This document shows, in pieces, positions 20,477 through 31,400 of a stretch of DNA of 64,000 nucleotides; position 1 is the stretch's first letter; every line of letters begins with the position of its first letter. Source of the stretch: Siphonodentalium dalli (Eukaryota; Mollusca; Scaphopoda; Gadilida; Siphonodentaliidae); assembly GCA_032622095.1 (NCBI GenBank), contig CP136064.1, positions 253,460,484 to 253,524,483 of the forward strand. The letters are read 5' to 3'. Made by a program: the position numbers and the translations under genes. The notes beneath the pieces are model-generated. The model worked only from the letters and a program-made list of their open reading frames with translations, was not told the DNA's origin and ran no database searches.

Positions 20477-21367
20477 TTAGGCCAAAAAAAAAAAACATCT
20501 GTGTTTCCAGTTTCCCGACCTACCTGCCGAAATTGGGCCGACCTGGATTTGTTTTTGAAAATATTCTACAAAAAAAACAAAAATTAAAACAATTATTTTT
20601 TATTTATTTTTTTTATGCATATAATTGACATGTAAAATTGACACTTTTTGTCCATCAGCTTTGTCATCTACTAGAAAGATAAAGGCTGGAACTTAAATCA
20701 TATCATAATCAAGTCACGCTCTCAGAACTACATTTACATGTACAACCAAAAATCTTGCAATTGATTTAATTGTTTCCTAAAGAAATTCCCCATTAATTTC
20801 TTATCCCATTTAAACAAATTTAATAGATGTTAACGACTTTTAAACTTTGGCGATCGATAAAAACAATACCCATAAAGTTTGACAAGATACAAGGTTTATT
20901 TCCTCGTATGATTCAGCAAATGGGAATAAATCGGTACTGTTCTGAGGGTCGCACGGCCAGGTGAAAATGAGATGTCAACATGATGGCATAGAAGTTATCT
21001 AGACTTTTGCTAGCAATGCCGATAGTATCAATGTTGTCATGTACAATATTGCGCAACATTGTGTCATGGTGCCATGAGCCACAGGAGATAGCATTTTCGT
21101 GTCCCTTCTTGAAACGCAGATCACTCCAAACTTTCTGGTGCATATTCTGGATATATTGTCAGATATAAAATTAGTTTTCTGTCAGAAACTTCAGCAACTG
21201 GATACAAAGGTATTGAGAATACCAACTTTTTATCTTGCTTTTAGAATATGGTGCATTATAGAAAGATTTTGAAAAAAAAAAAAAATTGCCAAAAATTTCC
21301 CTACCTGCCTACCTGGATTTGTTTGCTCAAGAAATCGGAAACAGACATGTTTTTTTTTTTGGCCTTA
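20477..21367. mobile_element. MITE-R copy 1 (TTA target, Harbinger-like), 885 bp
   Basis: GGCCAAAAAAAAAAAACATC and its imperfect complement, plus GTTTCC/GGAAAC, form the ends at 20480-21364. TTA is present on both outer sides. The CCCGACCTACCTGCC segment is mirrored by CCTACCTGCCTACCTGG. A minus-strand ORF of 76 codons (20913-21143) lies inside and is not a recognised transposase. Confidence 0.75.
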
Positions 21368-22419
21368 TGATAATAATGACAGTGCAATAAATTCAAGGCC
21401 ACGAAAGAAGAGATAGCTCCCTACCAGGATGTATTGCATTTCAGCCCTCTTCTTTCACAAACATGATTTATTTAAAATCAAACTGTCTTGTTGTTATCCA
21501 CAATAGCCAAAGGCTTGGCTTGCCTTATAGTACTAAGTTAGCACTGCACTATTTTGGGACCCAGTTTTAAAAGGAAAAGGCACGTTCATTCAGAATCTTC
21601 ACTGAGACGTAAAACGTCAATTTAATCAGGCATTTTGATTATGCGCATAATTAGTAGAAGCAAGTAACCTGCAGATTTTTTTCGCATTACATATTCATTG
21701 CTCAGCCAGCCAATGGGATCTCACTCTGGATTGGCACTGTTGCATGACGTAGGGGTGTCCTTGATCAATGACATATTAATGAAGAGTTTATAAGTAATAT
21801 ATTGTTTTTTTTTATTTCTTTGCCAGTTGCATATGGAACTTTATCCCATGACCAGTTTTTTTTCTCAAGGCGTCTTCATTTCATGCGACTTCTGGAGTCT
21901 TTCAATGTCATATTTTGCTGACATCATTTTTCAGTTGACTGCAAGGTTGATGTTTCATGAAATTTATTCATATGCTTTTGGTACTTTGTTGGTGCATACT
22001 ATGTATAATTATCTGGTAATTAGTTGGGGAGAATTTGAAGAGCTATGTAGCTGGATGTTGTTAGAATTTTAAGGCTGTTTCATATTTGCAATATCTGGTT
22101 GATTAATTTGTCATTTCAGCCAATCAGTTGAGATGTCCAATGGGATGCTGTTGAAAGTTTAATGAATTGCCAAATACAAACATTCTCATTGAAAATTTCA
22201 GTTTAGTTATATTGGCGAGCTAAAATTGCTATATTAACTAATATAGCTATTAAAGCATTGTCAACACTTGAATTGCGCACCACCAGGAAATCTTAGGTTT
22301 CTCCAAAAAGTTATTAACCATTAGCATCAAGTTTGATCTTAGTGCGATGTGTAGTTTCCACTTAATGTTTCTTGAGCAAGTTTGTGAATACCAATAATTT
22401 GACCATACAATCTCTTGAC
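21368..22419. other. about 1 kb without recognised repeat
   Basis: An 81-codon ORF at 21827-22072 shows no known domain. Single-copy-looking DNA. Confidence 0.35.
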
Positions 22420-22478
22420 CAAGTCTTGAAATGTTGTGTCTGTTATTTGCAGAATGAGGTCCCCAGAGGGTGAATTTA

Positions 22479-22602
22479 ACAGGGCATATATTTCATCTGA
22501 TTTTGCAAGAATCCATACATACTTTTCATGAGAATCCAGGGTAATTTGGGAGTATATTTACGAGAATCCAGATTTGGATTCTTGCCGAAATATAAGCCCT
22601 GT
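22479..22602. mobile_element. 124-bp TTA-target MITE nested in MITE-B
   Basis: Ends ACAGGGCATATATTTC and GAAATATAAGCCCTGT. Removing it and one TTA restores the family B sequence GAATTTAGTGATGC, so the target duplication is TTA, as in PIF/Harbinger elements. A further inner inverted repeat is built on GAGAATCCAG. Confidence 0.75.
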
Positions 22603-22695
22603 TTAGTGATGCTACCCTGCACAAAATGAGGTCCCTAGAGGGTGAATTTGGTGATGCTGGGATAATGGGATAGTGTCACTAAATTTACCCTCTTC

Positions 22696-22883
22696 TACTT
22701 TGGCTTCTTTGATGTTTTTTTACAATAACATCATGTATGGTAGAATCATTTCTCTATATAGAATTGTGACCATAAACCACTGTGTACTGGATTCAAGTAT
22801 AGATGTTCTGTCTTGCAATTTTGTTATCCTATATTCACCACAGATCACAAATTATAAAAAATTATTATATATGATAATTATAC
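22696..22883. repeat. ectopic segment matching 24994-25162
   Basis: TTGGCTTCTTTGATGTTTTT, ACAATAACATCATGTATGGT and AATTATATATGATAATTATA-like sequence appear in both. This copy has about 20 extra bases (ACCATAAACCACTGTGTACT). Confidence 0.85.
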
Positions 22884-22915
22884 TGCAAATGTCAGACACA
22901 CTAAATTCAGGCTTA

Positions 22916-23713
22916 GGGTCGAGCAGTTGAAATTATTTGTTTAGTATGCTAGCCACATTAGGTTGCCATGATCACAACTTCCTCAAATTTGAACTGATAT
23001 TAATTCTGTTCAAACTTCCCACTTCCCTTTGTGGGCAGTCAGAGGTTTGTTTGCTTTTAACACTGTTAAATTCAATCGCAGATATCTGCAAGTTTCAATA
23101 AAATAACAAACTTACAATCTCCGCACTCTGGTATGACGTGTATATTCAAACAAAGTCAACTGGGCCTTTGTTTATTTTGGCAGATTATTGCCATGGACGA
23201 CTTCCCTATTGCACGTATATGCACCAACTGTACAGATAAAGCATTGTGTAAACCTGATTCGACCATACATGAGAAATTCGCTGCTTGGCGGTGACGCCAA
23301 CCGACTAAGTAAATATCCTGCCCGAATGTACCGAAGTAAACTAATTTCTTTCAGTGTCAATATGAGTAAGAGTAAAGGTACACTTTGTATAGGTCTGGCT
23401 ATTTTCTCATACACATGATTATTTGACGGAATATTTGATAGCTCTTACCAGTTTCTTTACTTTTTTGCTTTGGTTGATAATTAAACCGCCACCCATAGAA
23501 AGTATGTGATGTTTGGAGTGCTTTCATTCATTCTGGCTATGTCGGCATAAGTTTGTTTATGATAGTCCTCAGTGAGAATATAATATAGTCATAGCGACAA
23601 TGATGCAATGTTTGTCATGATTTTTTAATGCCGACACCAATCTCGACCAGAGTTGTCTATCTTAACAATATTCTCCCATGTCACAGAATTCCTAACGTTC
23701 TCGACCATTTCCG
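22916..23713. other. no recognised feature
   Basis: Single-copy-looking. Overlapping plus/minus ORFs at 23172-23418 have no known domain. Confidence 0.35.
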
Positions 23714-24049
23714 CTTTGCTCGGATATAACCTCTTCCATAAATAGAACCATATCTGTTGGACTATTTCAATCACCTGATTGATCATGCATATACTACCGG
23801 GAAATACGTTTGTTGACTTGGGCAGACTTCTCTGTTAAACTTGAACTAATTATTGCCATCTATTGTTATTTATCACTACATTGTGTATTTAATGCTGACT
23901 AAGTTTGGTACAGCCATGCAGTGAATAAATTCTGCTCCATTCACAGAGTCACTGTCATCACCTTGTTACCAGGGCTGTTTATTGTAGCATTGCGTGAATA
24001 TGGTGTCTATTTATGGAAGAGGTTATTTCCAAGCGAAGCTTGGTTGATC
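23714..24049. repeat. separated inverted repeat, arms about 45 bp
   Basis: ATAACCTCTTCCATAAATAG near 23726 is mirrored exactly by CTATTTATGGAAGAGGTTAT near 24008, with weaker matches on either side. About 260 bp lie between the arms. No target duplication was seen. Confidence 0.65.
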
Positions 24050-24212
24050 ATTGTCTCGTTCAGCTACTTTGTTTCACTAACGATAACTTTAGTTCATATG
24101 AATGAAATGGATCATCATTTGTGTGTGCATTTCTGACAGAAAGTATTATCTTACTTTTATCTGATGATTTTGGCCACAAAACTGGGTTTTTTTTCAGCAC
24201 CAATATCGTTAA

Positions 24213-24230
24213 CCCCCCCCCCCCCCCCCC
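24213..24230. repeat. poly-C tract, 18 bases
   Basis: Uninterrupted C run; length may be unreliable in an assembly. Confidence 0.9.
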
Positions 24231-24646
24231 AAATTATCCCTGTATTCCAAACCTAACACATTAATTACCATGTTGCCCAGTGCACTTGAGATTTCACTTT
24301 GTGGTTCTTGTTTCTACTTGTGTTCTGCATAATTTCAACCAAACACAAAACACTTCCCTGCCTTCATAAAACCTTTATGAAGCACTTGACCGGAGGTGTA
24401 TCCAAGATAATCACGTTCATGAGTTAGTCCATATGGAAGCTGTGTGTGTGGGCGGTATTTATATGGCTACATTTGGAGACATTCATTGAATATGGCACCA
24501 TTCAGAATCGCTAATAACAGCGGGGTTTATCAAGCATGGCTCGGCAAAGAAATATGACCATTCCGTTTCTGATTAGATTCGGGCTGAGTGCCTTCTCTCT
24601 TCTGGTCACTATTAATTTCTGACCATTGACCCAGAAAATCATGATG
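24231..24646. other. no recognised feature
   Basis: Single-copy-looking spacer before MITE-B copy 5. Confidence 0.35.
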
Positions 24647-24907
24647 TATCTCTCCAAGCCTTGAAATAGTGTGTCTGTCATTTGCAGAATGAGGTCCCCA
24701 GAGGGTGAATTTAGTAATGCTACCCCGCATAGCGGGCTAGCATCACAAATTCACCCTCTGGGGACCTCATTCTGCTTACACCTTGAGGTCCCCAGAGGGT
24801 GAATTTGGTGATGCTAGCCCGCTATGCGGGGTAGCATTACTAAATTCACCCTCTGGGGACCTCATTCTGCAAATGACAGGCACACTATTTCAAGGCTTGT
24901 ATCTCTC
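24647..24907. mobile_element. MITE-B copy 5 (short form) with 8-bp target duplication
   Basis: The element CAAGCCTTGAAATAG...CTATTTCAAGGCTTG is flanked on both sides by TATCTCTC. Two complete palindromes are joined directly, without the 180-bp centre of the long form. The element is nearly perfectly palindromic overall. Confidence 0.9.
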
Positions 24908-24993
24908 GGTGTGTTATTGATCTTCTTGTTATGGCCATGTTCATGTTTCCTCTCAACGACTGTTTATCGTTCATGTTTGCTGACCATCAAAGG

Positions 24994-25162
24994 TACTTCT
25001 TTGGCTTCTTTGATGTTTTTTACAATAACATCATGTATGGTAGAATCATTTCTCTATATAGAATTGTGGATTCAAGTATAGATGTTCTGTCTTGCAATTT
25101 TGTTATCCTATTTTCACCACAGATCACAAATTATAAAAAAATATTATATATGATAATTATAA
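24994..25162. repeat. segment duplicated inside MITE-B copy 4
   Basis: Matches 22696-22883 except for a 20-bp difference. It lies about 90 bp beyond the end of MITE-B copy 5 in otherwise unique-looking DNA. Confidence 0.85.
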
Positions 25163-27464
25163 CTGGGTTCATAGCGTTAAATTCAATAAGACATATATTC
25201 ATGCATATAATTAGCACGCATCATTAGAAGTCCCTTTTGTGGTGAATAATTTTACACACCCCTCTCTCATCTATTAAACACTGGACCCTGTAGGTGGCAG
25301 ACTGCACAGCATATCATCCAGAGATTGCAAAATTAGGTTTGATGCTCGATAAGTGCTGAGTTGTGACCCAAGTCATGGAGGGTGACCTGAATGATGTATC
25401 TGGTCAAGTTTCTGAGTTGCTTGGTTTCTTCAGTGAGTCAATGTTTTGGATTTTCAAGTAACCATTAGTGTGATCTTTCAAATACAAGTAAACCTGACAT
25501 TGCTATCTGGCCTAGTGGCTAAAACAGTGTTAAACCCCCAAGATACAAATTATAACTTGTCCAAAAAAATCCCAACAATTGTCACGTTTCTTTTATGTTC
25601 TTTGTTAGAAATGTCACATTTTGTCTTGTTCCTAAGTTTGAAGTTGAGAATATTATTAGACTGTTTTCTATATAAGGAAAGCCTTTTTAAATAACCCAAA
25701 ATTAAATCAAAGACTTTGTTACCAAATATAGCATTTGGCATTCACATCCGTTTGAAAAATTTATCGTCAACCTGTCATCAGGTTAACAACGTGAACGGAT
25801 CACCACAAAATAATGAGTTTTCGGATGTTTGCCTAAAGGTTACATCAGAATTGAAGATTCTCGGTAAGAAAAGTGTAAATAAAGATGATTTGGTTACCAC
25901 CTGTTCAAACCGGAGTTTCAGAAAGAAGAGCGAAAAGGATAATATTTGCTCGCCCTGGTTAGCTTGTCTGACCTAGCCCTCAGGATGTTATCACTAGAGT
26001 CGTCATGATAACCGTTGATGTTAAATCTTTTGTAATTGCCTCCCGCTACATTTGATTTTTTTTCTTTTCAATGCAGAATATCTACACGGAACTGCGATTT
26101 GTGAACTGTGTAAACATTTAATTAAAAATCGGGTGTTTCTTCCTTGCACTATTACTATTTTTAGAACAACATTCTGTTTTCAATTTTGATTTCTCGACAG
26201 TGTAAAGGTAGTGCTGTCAAAACATTTATTGATGTAATTGCTTCCTTCTGATCTATTAGTTTACAGTATTATTTAATATACTTTTATAAAATCAAACTCT
26301 CACTTTCACAAGAAGATGAAACCCAAAAAATATATTTCATACATTGTTCATCTGGAGGATAAAGTAGAACATGAGGTTAGATTTAGAGATTAAAGTTTTG
26401 GCCTAATGCCCTTATATCAGCTGTTGTCCAAGGTGTGGGAAATTTCACAGTCTTTTGTGTACTTCACCCTAATTATTCGCCAAACAGATTTAGAGCATTT
26501 TGGTCTAAAATTCAAATTTTTTTGCCACAACGTTATTAGTCATTATATAATGACTTTGATCAAATCTGTTGCTCGTAAATTAGAGCTTTTGGGAAAGAAG
26601 AATGCGCTTGCCGGTTCCGCGTCATCGGCTAATAACAGCCCGAGCCTCGGGTTGTGACGAGGTCCTTTGTCCGACATTGTTCACTGATTTCTATAGATAG
26701 TGTGAGTGGCTGGGCAGATGTTCCGAAGTTACTGTGACATACTGTTCAATGAATTATAATGGGCATCATCTATTGAGCATGAGAAATTGAGAAGGGCTTA
26801 CGTCTCATTTGAAGATTTGAAACACAGTGACAATGGTTGTGGTAATAGTTACTTCGATGAGAGTGAGATGATAACAGTCTTAACTTCCACCTTCTCATCA
26901 TGCTACTTGTGGCCCACACGCATATCAGATTCAGACCTCGGGCTTTATACCTGGTCATGGCAGGACACGATCTTTTGTTATGACTGATAACCTGCGTTAA
27001 TAGCCTTCGTCAGGTTTTGAAATCTGAAAAGGGCATAGGTAGCACTGATTGGTTAATCTGTTGGTTATTACAGTTTTTCGTCGTTTACAGCAACTATAGC
27101 TATATCATATCAGCTTTAGTGCGTGAGGAAAGACCTCAGAGAGTTAATTTGACTATTATATATAAATACAGAATATGTACACACAAAACAAAAACTGGTT
27201 TGATCATGTTCCATGCCTATAAAACCATACCAGGTGCAGAATGCAGTTAATATATCCATATCGCATGCCAATTTTCATTATATTTGGTTCATGAGGTCTT
27301 TCGCGGTTAAAAAGAAAACTCTTGTACCAATTATGCAATATAGACTCCGTGGTCATCTGATATGAAGCATTAAAGTGACTGAAAGTTTCTTTACGATATA
27401 ACTTCATAAATATTACATTTTAAAGTATATGTCAAATATTCCAATATCAGGACGGATCAGGCTC
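25163..27464. other. 2.3 kb, mostly single copy; one coding-like ORF
   Basis: No MITE recognised. The plus-strand frame 25716-25976 encodes a mixed, non-repetitive peptide (includes NNEFSDVCLKVTSELKILGK). It has a possible acceptor near 25609 and GTAAGA inside the frame at 25863. A second frame at 26406-26657 ends VARKLELLGKKNALAG. Neither matches a family I know; both could be chance ORFs. Confidence 0.3.
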
Positions 27465-28010
27465 AGCTAAAATTAGATCATGCCATGAATCTCTACTCTG
27501 GCTAACGCCCGTAGAGATCATATTCCACCAGTACAAAACCTGGGAACTTTGAAGTTTTGACAGGGAACCTTATAAAATCAAAAAAATAACACACGGGATT
27601 TCTTTGTTATTATCTGTTTCTTAAAAATGTACTTCACTGTAGGTGTGACCCACTGTAGGTGTAGGTCACAACTCAAAATTTTACATTTAAGTGGCTGAGC
27701 AATTTTGCTTTGTGTTTCAGACAATTATGGATTTTTTTCTTCTGGGTAACTAATTGAATGTTTATTGCGATATCGGCTCTCAAAAGTCATAGAAAAGCAT
27801 GTATTTTCGAGTTGGGACCTTCACATATATTTAAGTACACTATTAAGGAACAGATAATCATTAAGAAATATATTCCCGATGTTATGTTATCGACTTCATA
27901 AGGTTCCCTGTTAAAACTTCAAAAAGTTCCCCGGTTTTGTACTGGTGGAATATGATCTCCACGGGCGTTAGCCAGAGTAGAGATTCATGGCACAAATCTG
28001 AGCTAAAATT
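27465..28010. mobile_element. MITE-M copy 1, long inverted repeats, 10-bp target duplication
   Basis: The element 27475-28000 has arms of about 100 bp (CCATGAATCTCTACTCTGGC, TAACGCCCGT, ATCATATTCCACCAGTACAA, AACC). AGCTAAAATT flanks it on both sides (27465-27474 and 28001-28010). Long arms and a 9-11 bp duplication are typical of Mutator-type elements; superfamily assignment is inference. Confidence 0.85.
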
Positions 28011-28019
28011 TAAAGTTTA

Positions 28020-28225
28020 TTAACCCTTTCTATACTAGATAGTCATTGATGGGTAGTTACCTTAGAAACATTCCCACAGAACAGCAGAAAATAGGGATTA
28101 TTCTGCATTTATCATTCTGTGGTCTCCTTTTATTTCTTGAACATCCCTCAAAATGGACAATATACTGTTCTGATGTATAATTTTATAACTGGGTGGGAGG
28201 ATCCATTTAGTATAGAAAGGGTTAA
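28020..28225. mobile_element. MITE-G copy 7
   Basis: TTAACCCTTTCTATACTAG to ATTTAGTATAGAAAGGGTTAA. The inner palindrome is replaced by ACAGAACAGCAGAAAATAGG, so it is not foldable there. Confidence 0.85.
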
Positions 28226-28287
28226 TTGGTTGGGGGATTCTTATAATTTCCAGCATATTATTTTAAATCTTGACAGAATTTACCTAT

Positions 28288-28447
28288 TTAACACTGCCAT
28301 GACTGGAGCTTCCTGAAATGTTTTGAAAACCCTGTGCCAATGCATTATCTTATACATTGGCCTAACAATATTTACCTTGAGTTTGTAAGCCGATGTATTC
28401 TCTTATATATGTGGGGCTCCCTATAGGAGCTCTCATGAAAGGGTTAA
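28288..28447. mobile_element. MITE-F copy 1, internally deleted
   Basis: Family F ends TTAACCCTTCCATGACTGGA and has hairpins with the CAATGCATTCTCTTATATAT core and loop CCCTATGGGAG. Here the left end is TTAACACTGCCATGACTGG, the hairpins are partly deleted, and the right end is GAAAGGGTTAA. Confidence 0.75.
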
Positions 28448-29023
28448 TATCATCACATATATTATTACATACAAAATCCTACAAAAGGTAGGAAAAGACA
28501 GTAAAATCAGGTTATTTGTGATATTTACACCTAATTCCTTACCTCCTACCCCACTCCATTAACCTCAGGCCTGCCTGTGATAAACCAACGGAATGCCAGC
28601 TTATTGTTTTGACTGTGAATCTGCACAATGCATTATTTTCAATCCGAGTTATTACAACGAAGGAAAACAATCTAATGAGAATATCAGCTTTATTTTGGAA
28701 CTTGGCACTGCGGAGCTCTGAGAGCGCATGCTTGCAAATTCACACCTTTGTAAAATATATCTTCCGACAAGACTTGTTTACGATTTTGCCAGCGGATTTC
28801 TCAAACAATGGCTTTCAGATGTTGCACAATAACTAACAACCATGAACGCCTAGTGATTTGACTCCTGATATTTCGTGACTCAGTCTTCAGCAATCTTTTG
28901 ACATGCCAAACAAATTGCAGCTTGACTACTGGTGGGGCTATTTAAGTATATCATGTTGCATATGAGAATGAGATGATGTTTAACCCTGTATCATCACAGT
29001 AGTGTATGAGGTATCCCAGTATT
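28448..29023. other. no recognised feature
   Basis: A 75-codon plus ORF at 28609-28836 has no known domain. Confidence 0.35.
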
Positions 29024-29869
29024 CAAGCCTTGAAATAATTTAGAAATTCTCGGCTATTAGAGTCTGTCATCATCATGACAGGGTCATTACAATTTCAGCC
29101 TGTCAGTTCATACCTTCTTCCTGTCAACAAATATTAACCAATGTGCTATAAAGTGTTATCATTCTTTAGAGAAACGTAACTCATTCCTGTATATTTAAAG
29201 GTACTCAATCTGATTAAACACCACTAAACTACTATTTCTTTGGCTTCAGGGGGGGGGGGGGTAAAAATTATCTGATTCGAGTCGAAGAAACTGCCTATCA
29301 AAGCCCAGAGTGATCAGATATCGAATTTTGAAGTTTGTTATTTGTCAAAATGATGGTCTCATTCAAAATTGCGGATGAAGATGGATAACTCTAAAAACAA
29401 GTGGTAATACGGCCAAATTTTTTGAATATGCAAGGTCATATTTCGTTGAACAAAATGTTGATCAATAACACGTTTTGGGAAATTTTATACCACAGTTGAC
29501 AGTGGTTAGCTTGTTGTTGCAATTAATCGATTCTGATAACTAAAGTATATTTTGAAGAAATGTTGTTGTATCTTGATGATATGGGAATCCTCTGATCAGA
29601 TTAGGTACCTTTAATACAAAACTGAGTCATTGATGAATTCAATAATTATAAGCTTGAATAAGCCTAACTTTGTACAAGATTTCATATCCCCTAGTTTAGT
29701 ATTCCATAGTTTACTGGTTACGTTTTGGGGAATTTATGTGATTGGTCATCAGATATATTACGGTCTGTCACAATGGCAGGTACTGAAGTATTTCACCCTG
29801 TCATATTAACATTTTCAGTAGGTATTCAACCTGTCGATGACCATGACAGGCCAGATATTTCAAGGCTTG
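29024..29869. mobile_element. probable B-like element split by MITE-C
   Basis: CAAGCCTTGAAATA at 29024 and TATTTCAAGGCTTG at 29869 are family B termini in inverted order. Without the nested MITE-C the body is 426 bp, the size of a full B element. Its interior lacks the CAGAATGAGGTCCCC palindromes and shows CATGACAGG-type inverted repeats instead. No clean 8-bp duplication is visible. Confidence 0.5.
29195..29614. mobile_element. MITE-C copy 1 (TTAA type)
   Basis: Family C ends AGGTACTCAATCCGATCAGA and complement, directly next to TTAA on both sides. The interior contains TTTGATTCGAGTCGAGGAAC and a GATAACTCTAAAATCAAGTG segment. In this copy the G5 tract has become 13 G (29249-29261). Confidence 0.85.
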
Positions 29870-30023
29870 ATATTATTCTATATTGCCAACCTGAATATTA
29901 TGATCATAGATATGAGCAGTCACCGTCATTCCATCCGTCCGTTCGAAAGGTTTGTTGTCCAGACGATAACTTAAATTGCAACATTTTTTTTTTAATATAA
30001 TTGTGGACAACATATTTTACTCT
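29870..30023. other. short unique spacer
   Basis: Nothing recognised; the frame 29725-30000 crosses the B-like end and is not a gene. Confidence 0.35.
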
Positions 30024-30234
30024 TTCATTGATTGGAGTTGTGCTGGTGCAGCATTAAATATCCTGTGTGTCAATGAATTCTCTTATAAATGTGAGTGTCC
30101 CATAGGGAGCCTCGTATATTTAATGCACTTGTTTACAAGGTCATGATAAATATTTATGTATTCTCTTATATATAGGCACAGGTTTTCAGGGGTTTTCGCA
30201 AAATTTCAGGAAGCTCCAGTCATGGAAGGGTTAA
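30024..30234. mobile_element. MITE-F copy 2, left end eroded
   Basis: GGTGCAGCATTAAATATCCTG, hairpin remnants with CATAGGGAGCCTCG, then TTCAGGAAGCTCCAGTCATG and GAAGGGTTAA. Its right TTAA is the left TTAA of MITE-G copy 8. Confidence 0.8.
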
Positions 30235-30420
30235 CCCTTTCTGTACTAAACACTCATTGATGAGTGGTTATCCTCAGGAAATGTGTAGATAATAAGTTAA
30301 ACAATAGATCGTTTGTTGAACTTATTATCTGACCATTTTCCACTAATGAATGAGGTTCCTTCTGCCTTCTGCTCATGTTTCCTGAACATCCCTCCAAATG
30401 AATAATAAACCATTCCAATG
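30231..30420. mobile_element. MITE-G copy 8, right end missing
   Basis: TTAACCCTTTCTGTACTAAA, palindrome, then CATCCCTCCAAATGAATAAT and CCATTCCAATG, where it stops. The left TTAA is shared with MITE-F copy 2. Confidence 0.8.
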
Positions 30421-31193
30421 TTTGCCAATTATATCCCGTCTCCTACCCCTTGCTTCAGATCCATCTTTGATAGCCAATAAAGCTTTTCTAATTACTTATT
30501 TTATAGAGATTTGCCAACACAAAATACACACCAAGATATTTACAATTCCAAATTTAATTTCATTGGTGTTAAAGCCTTCTTCTTTCAACAATATTGTCTG
30601 AAATTAATCACTTTTAAACAATAAAACCAATTTAATTATCGTCTTTTTGGTTCGACTGCACCAGGCCGATGATGTAACTCTATTGTTACGCATGTATCCC
30701 ATCTGATTATGTAATCGCCTTGCAGCCTATTGCAGCATGCGCGCCATGTGCATTAGATCATTCTTCTCACTTTGACCATTCACTTCATCAATAAGAACGC
30801 AGCATGTGCTAATCAGAATATCATATTCTGCAGGCCACGAACGTGCGCTCTTTGTTCATTTCATAATCACTTCCACCAGCACTTAATTTTCTGAACATCC
30901 CAATTTAAATTTTTCATTAAATCTGCATTCTGCGCAACCAATGCACGACACCCTTTGAAGCATGCGTTTGTTTGAGTTCGGTGATCATTCTTTGTCTGGA
31001 AGGCTCAGACCTTTCTTTGTGCATCAGTACAAAAAGAAACCAAAATGCCCGAGGGACAGGAAGATTGTGAATAAATTGCCTTTATAGCGTGAAAACTGTG
31101 CTTAACATGTTCTATTATTCATTGAGCCAGGAAGGCTGTCTGAGAAATGCTCAAAACTTATTTATTTAGATCATATTAACAGATACTCATGGT
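30421..31193. other. unique stretch, locally GC-richer
   Basis: 30640-31060 is less AT-rich and free of recognised repeats. No coding exon recognised; it is a candidate for a conserved non-coding block. Confidence 0.35.
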
Positions 31194-31400
31194 TTTATAC
31201 CCTTTCTGTACTAAATGAATTCTCCCACTCAATTATAAAAGTGTACATTGGGATGGTCCACTATTGATTTGGAGGGTTAGTTAAGGATTTGTGAGCAGAC
31301 AACATCCAGGCAAAATGATAACACAAGTGTGGAAGAATTCATATTCATTGGTGGGAAATGTTTACACAATAAGTTCAACATCTTTGTTGAACTTATTATC

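Larger units (their letters stand above)
22420..22915. mobile_element. MITE-B copy 4, carrying two foreign segments
   Basis: CAAGTCTTGAAATG...CAGGCTTA borders. A 124-bp element at 22479-22602 interrupts the first palindrome. A 188-bp segment at 22696-22883 replaces about 12 bp of the second. Confidence 0.8.

Noticed and set aside
25500-25560. Possible tRNA-like A box (TGGCCTAGTGGCT)
   Set aside because: No matching B box, no cloverleaf and no poly-A or SINE-like tail at a suitable distance.
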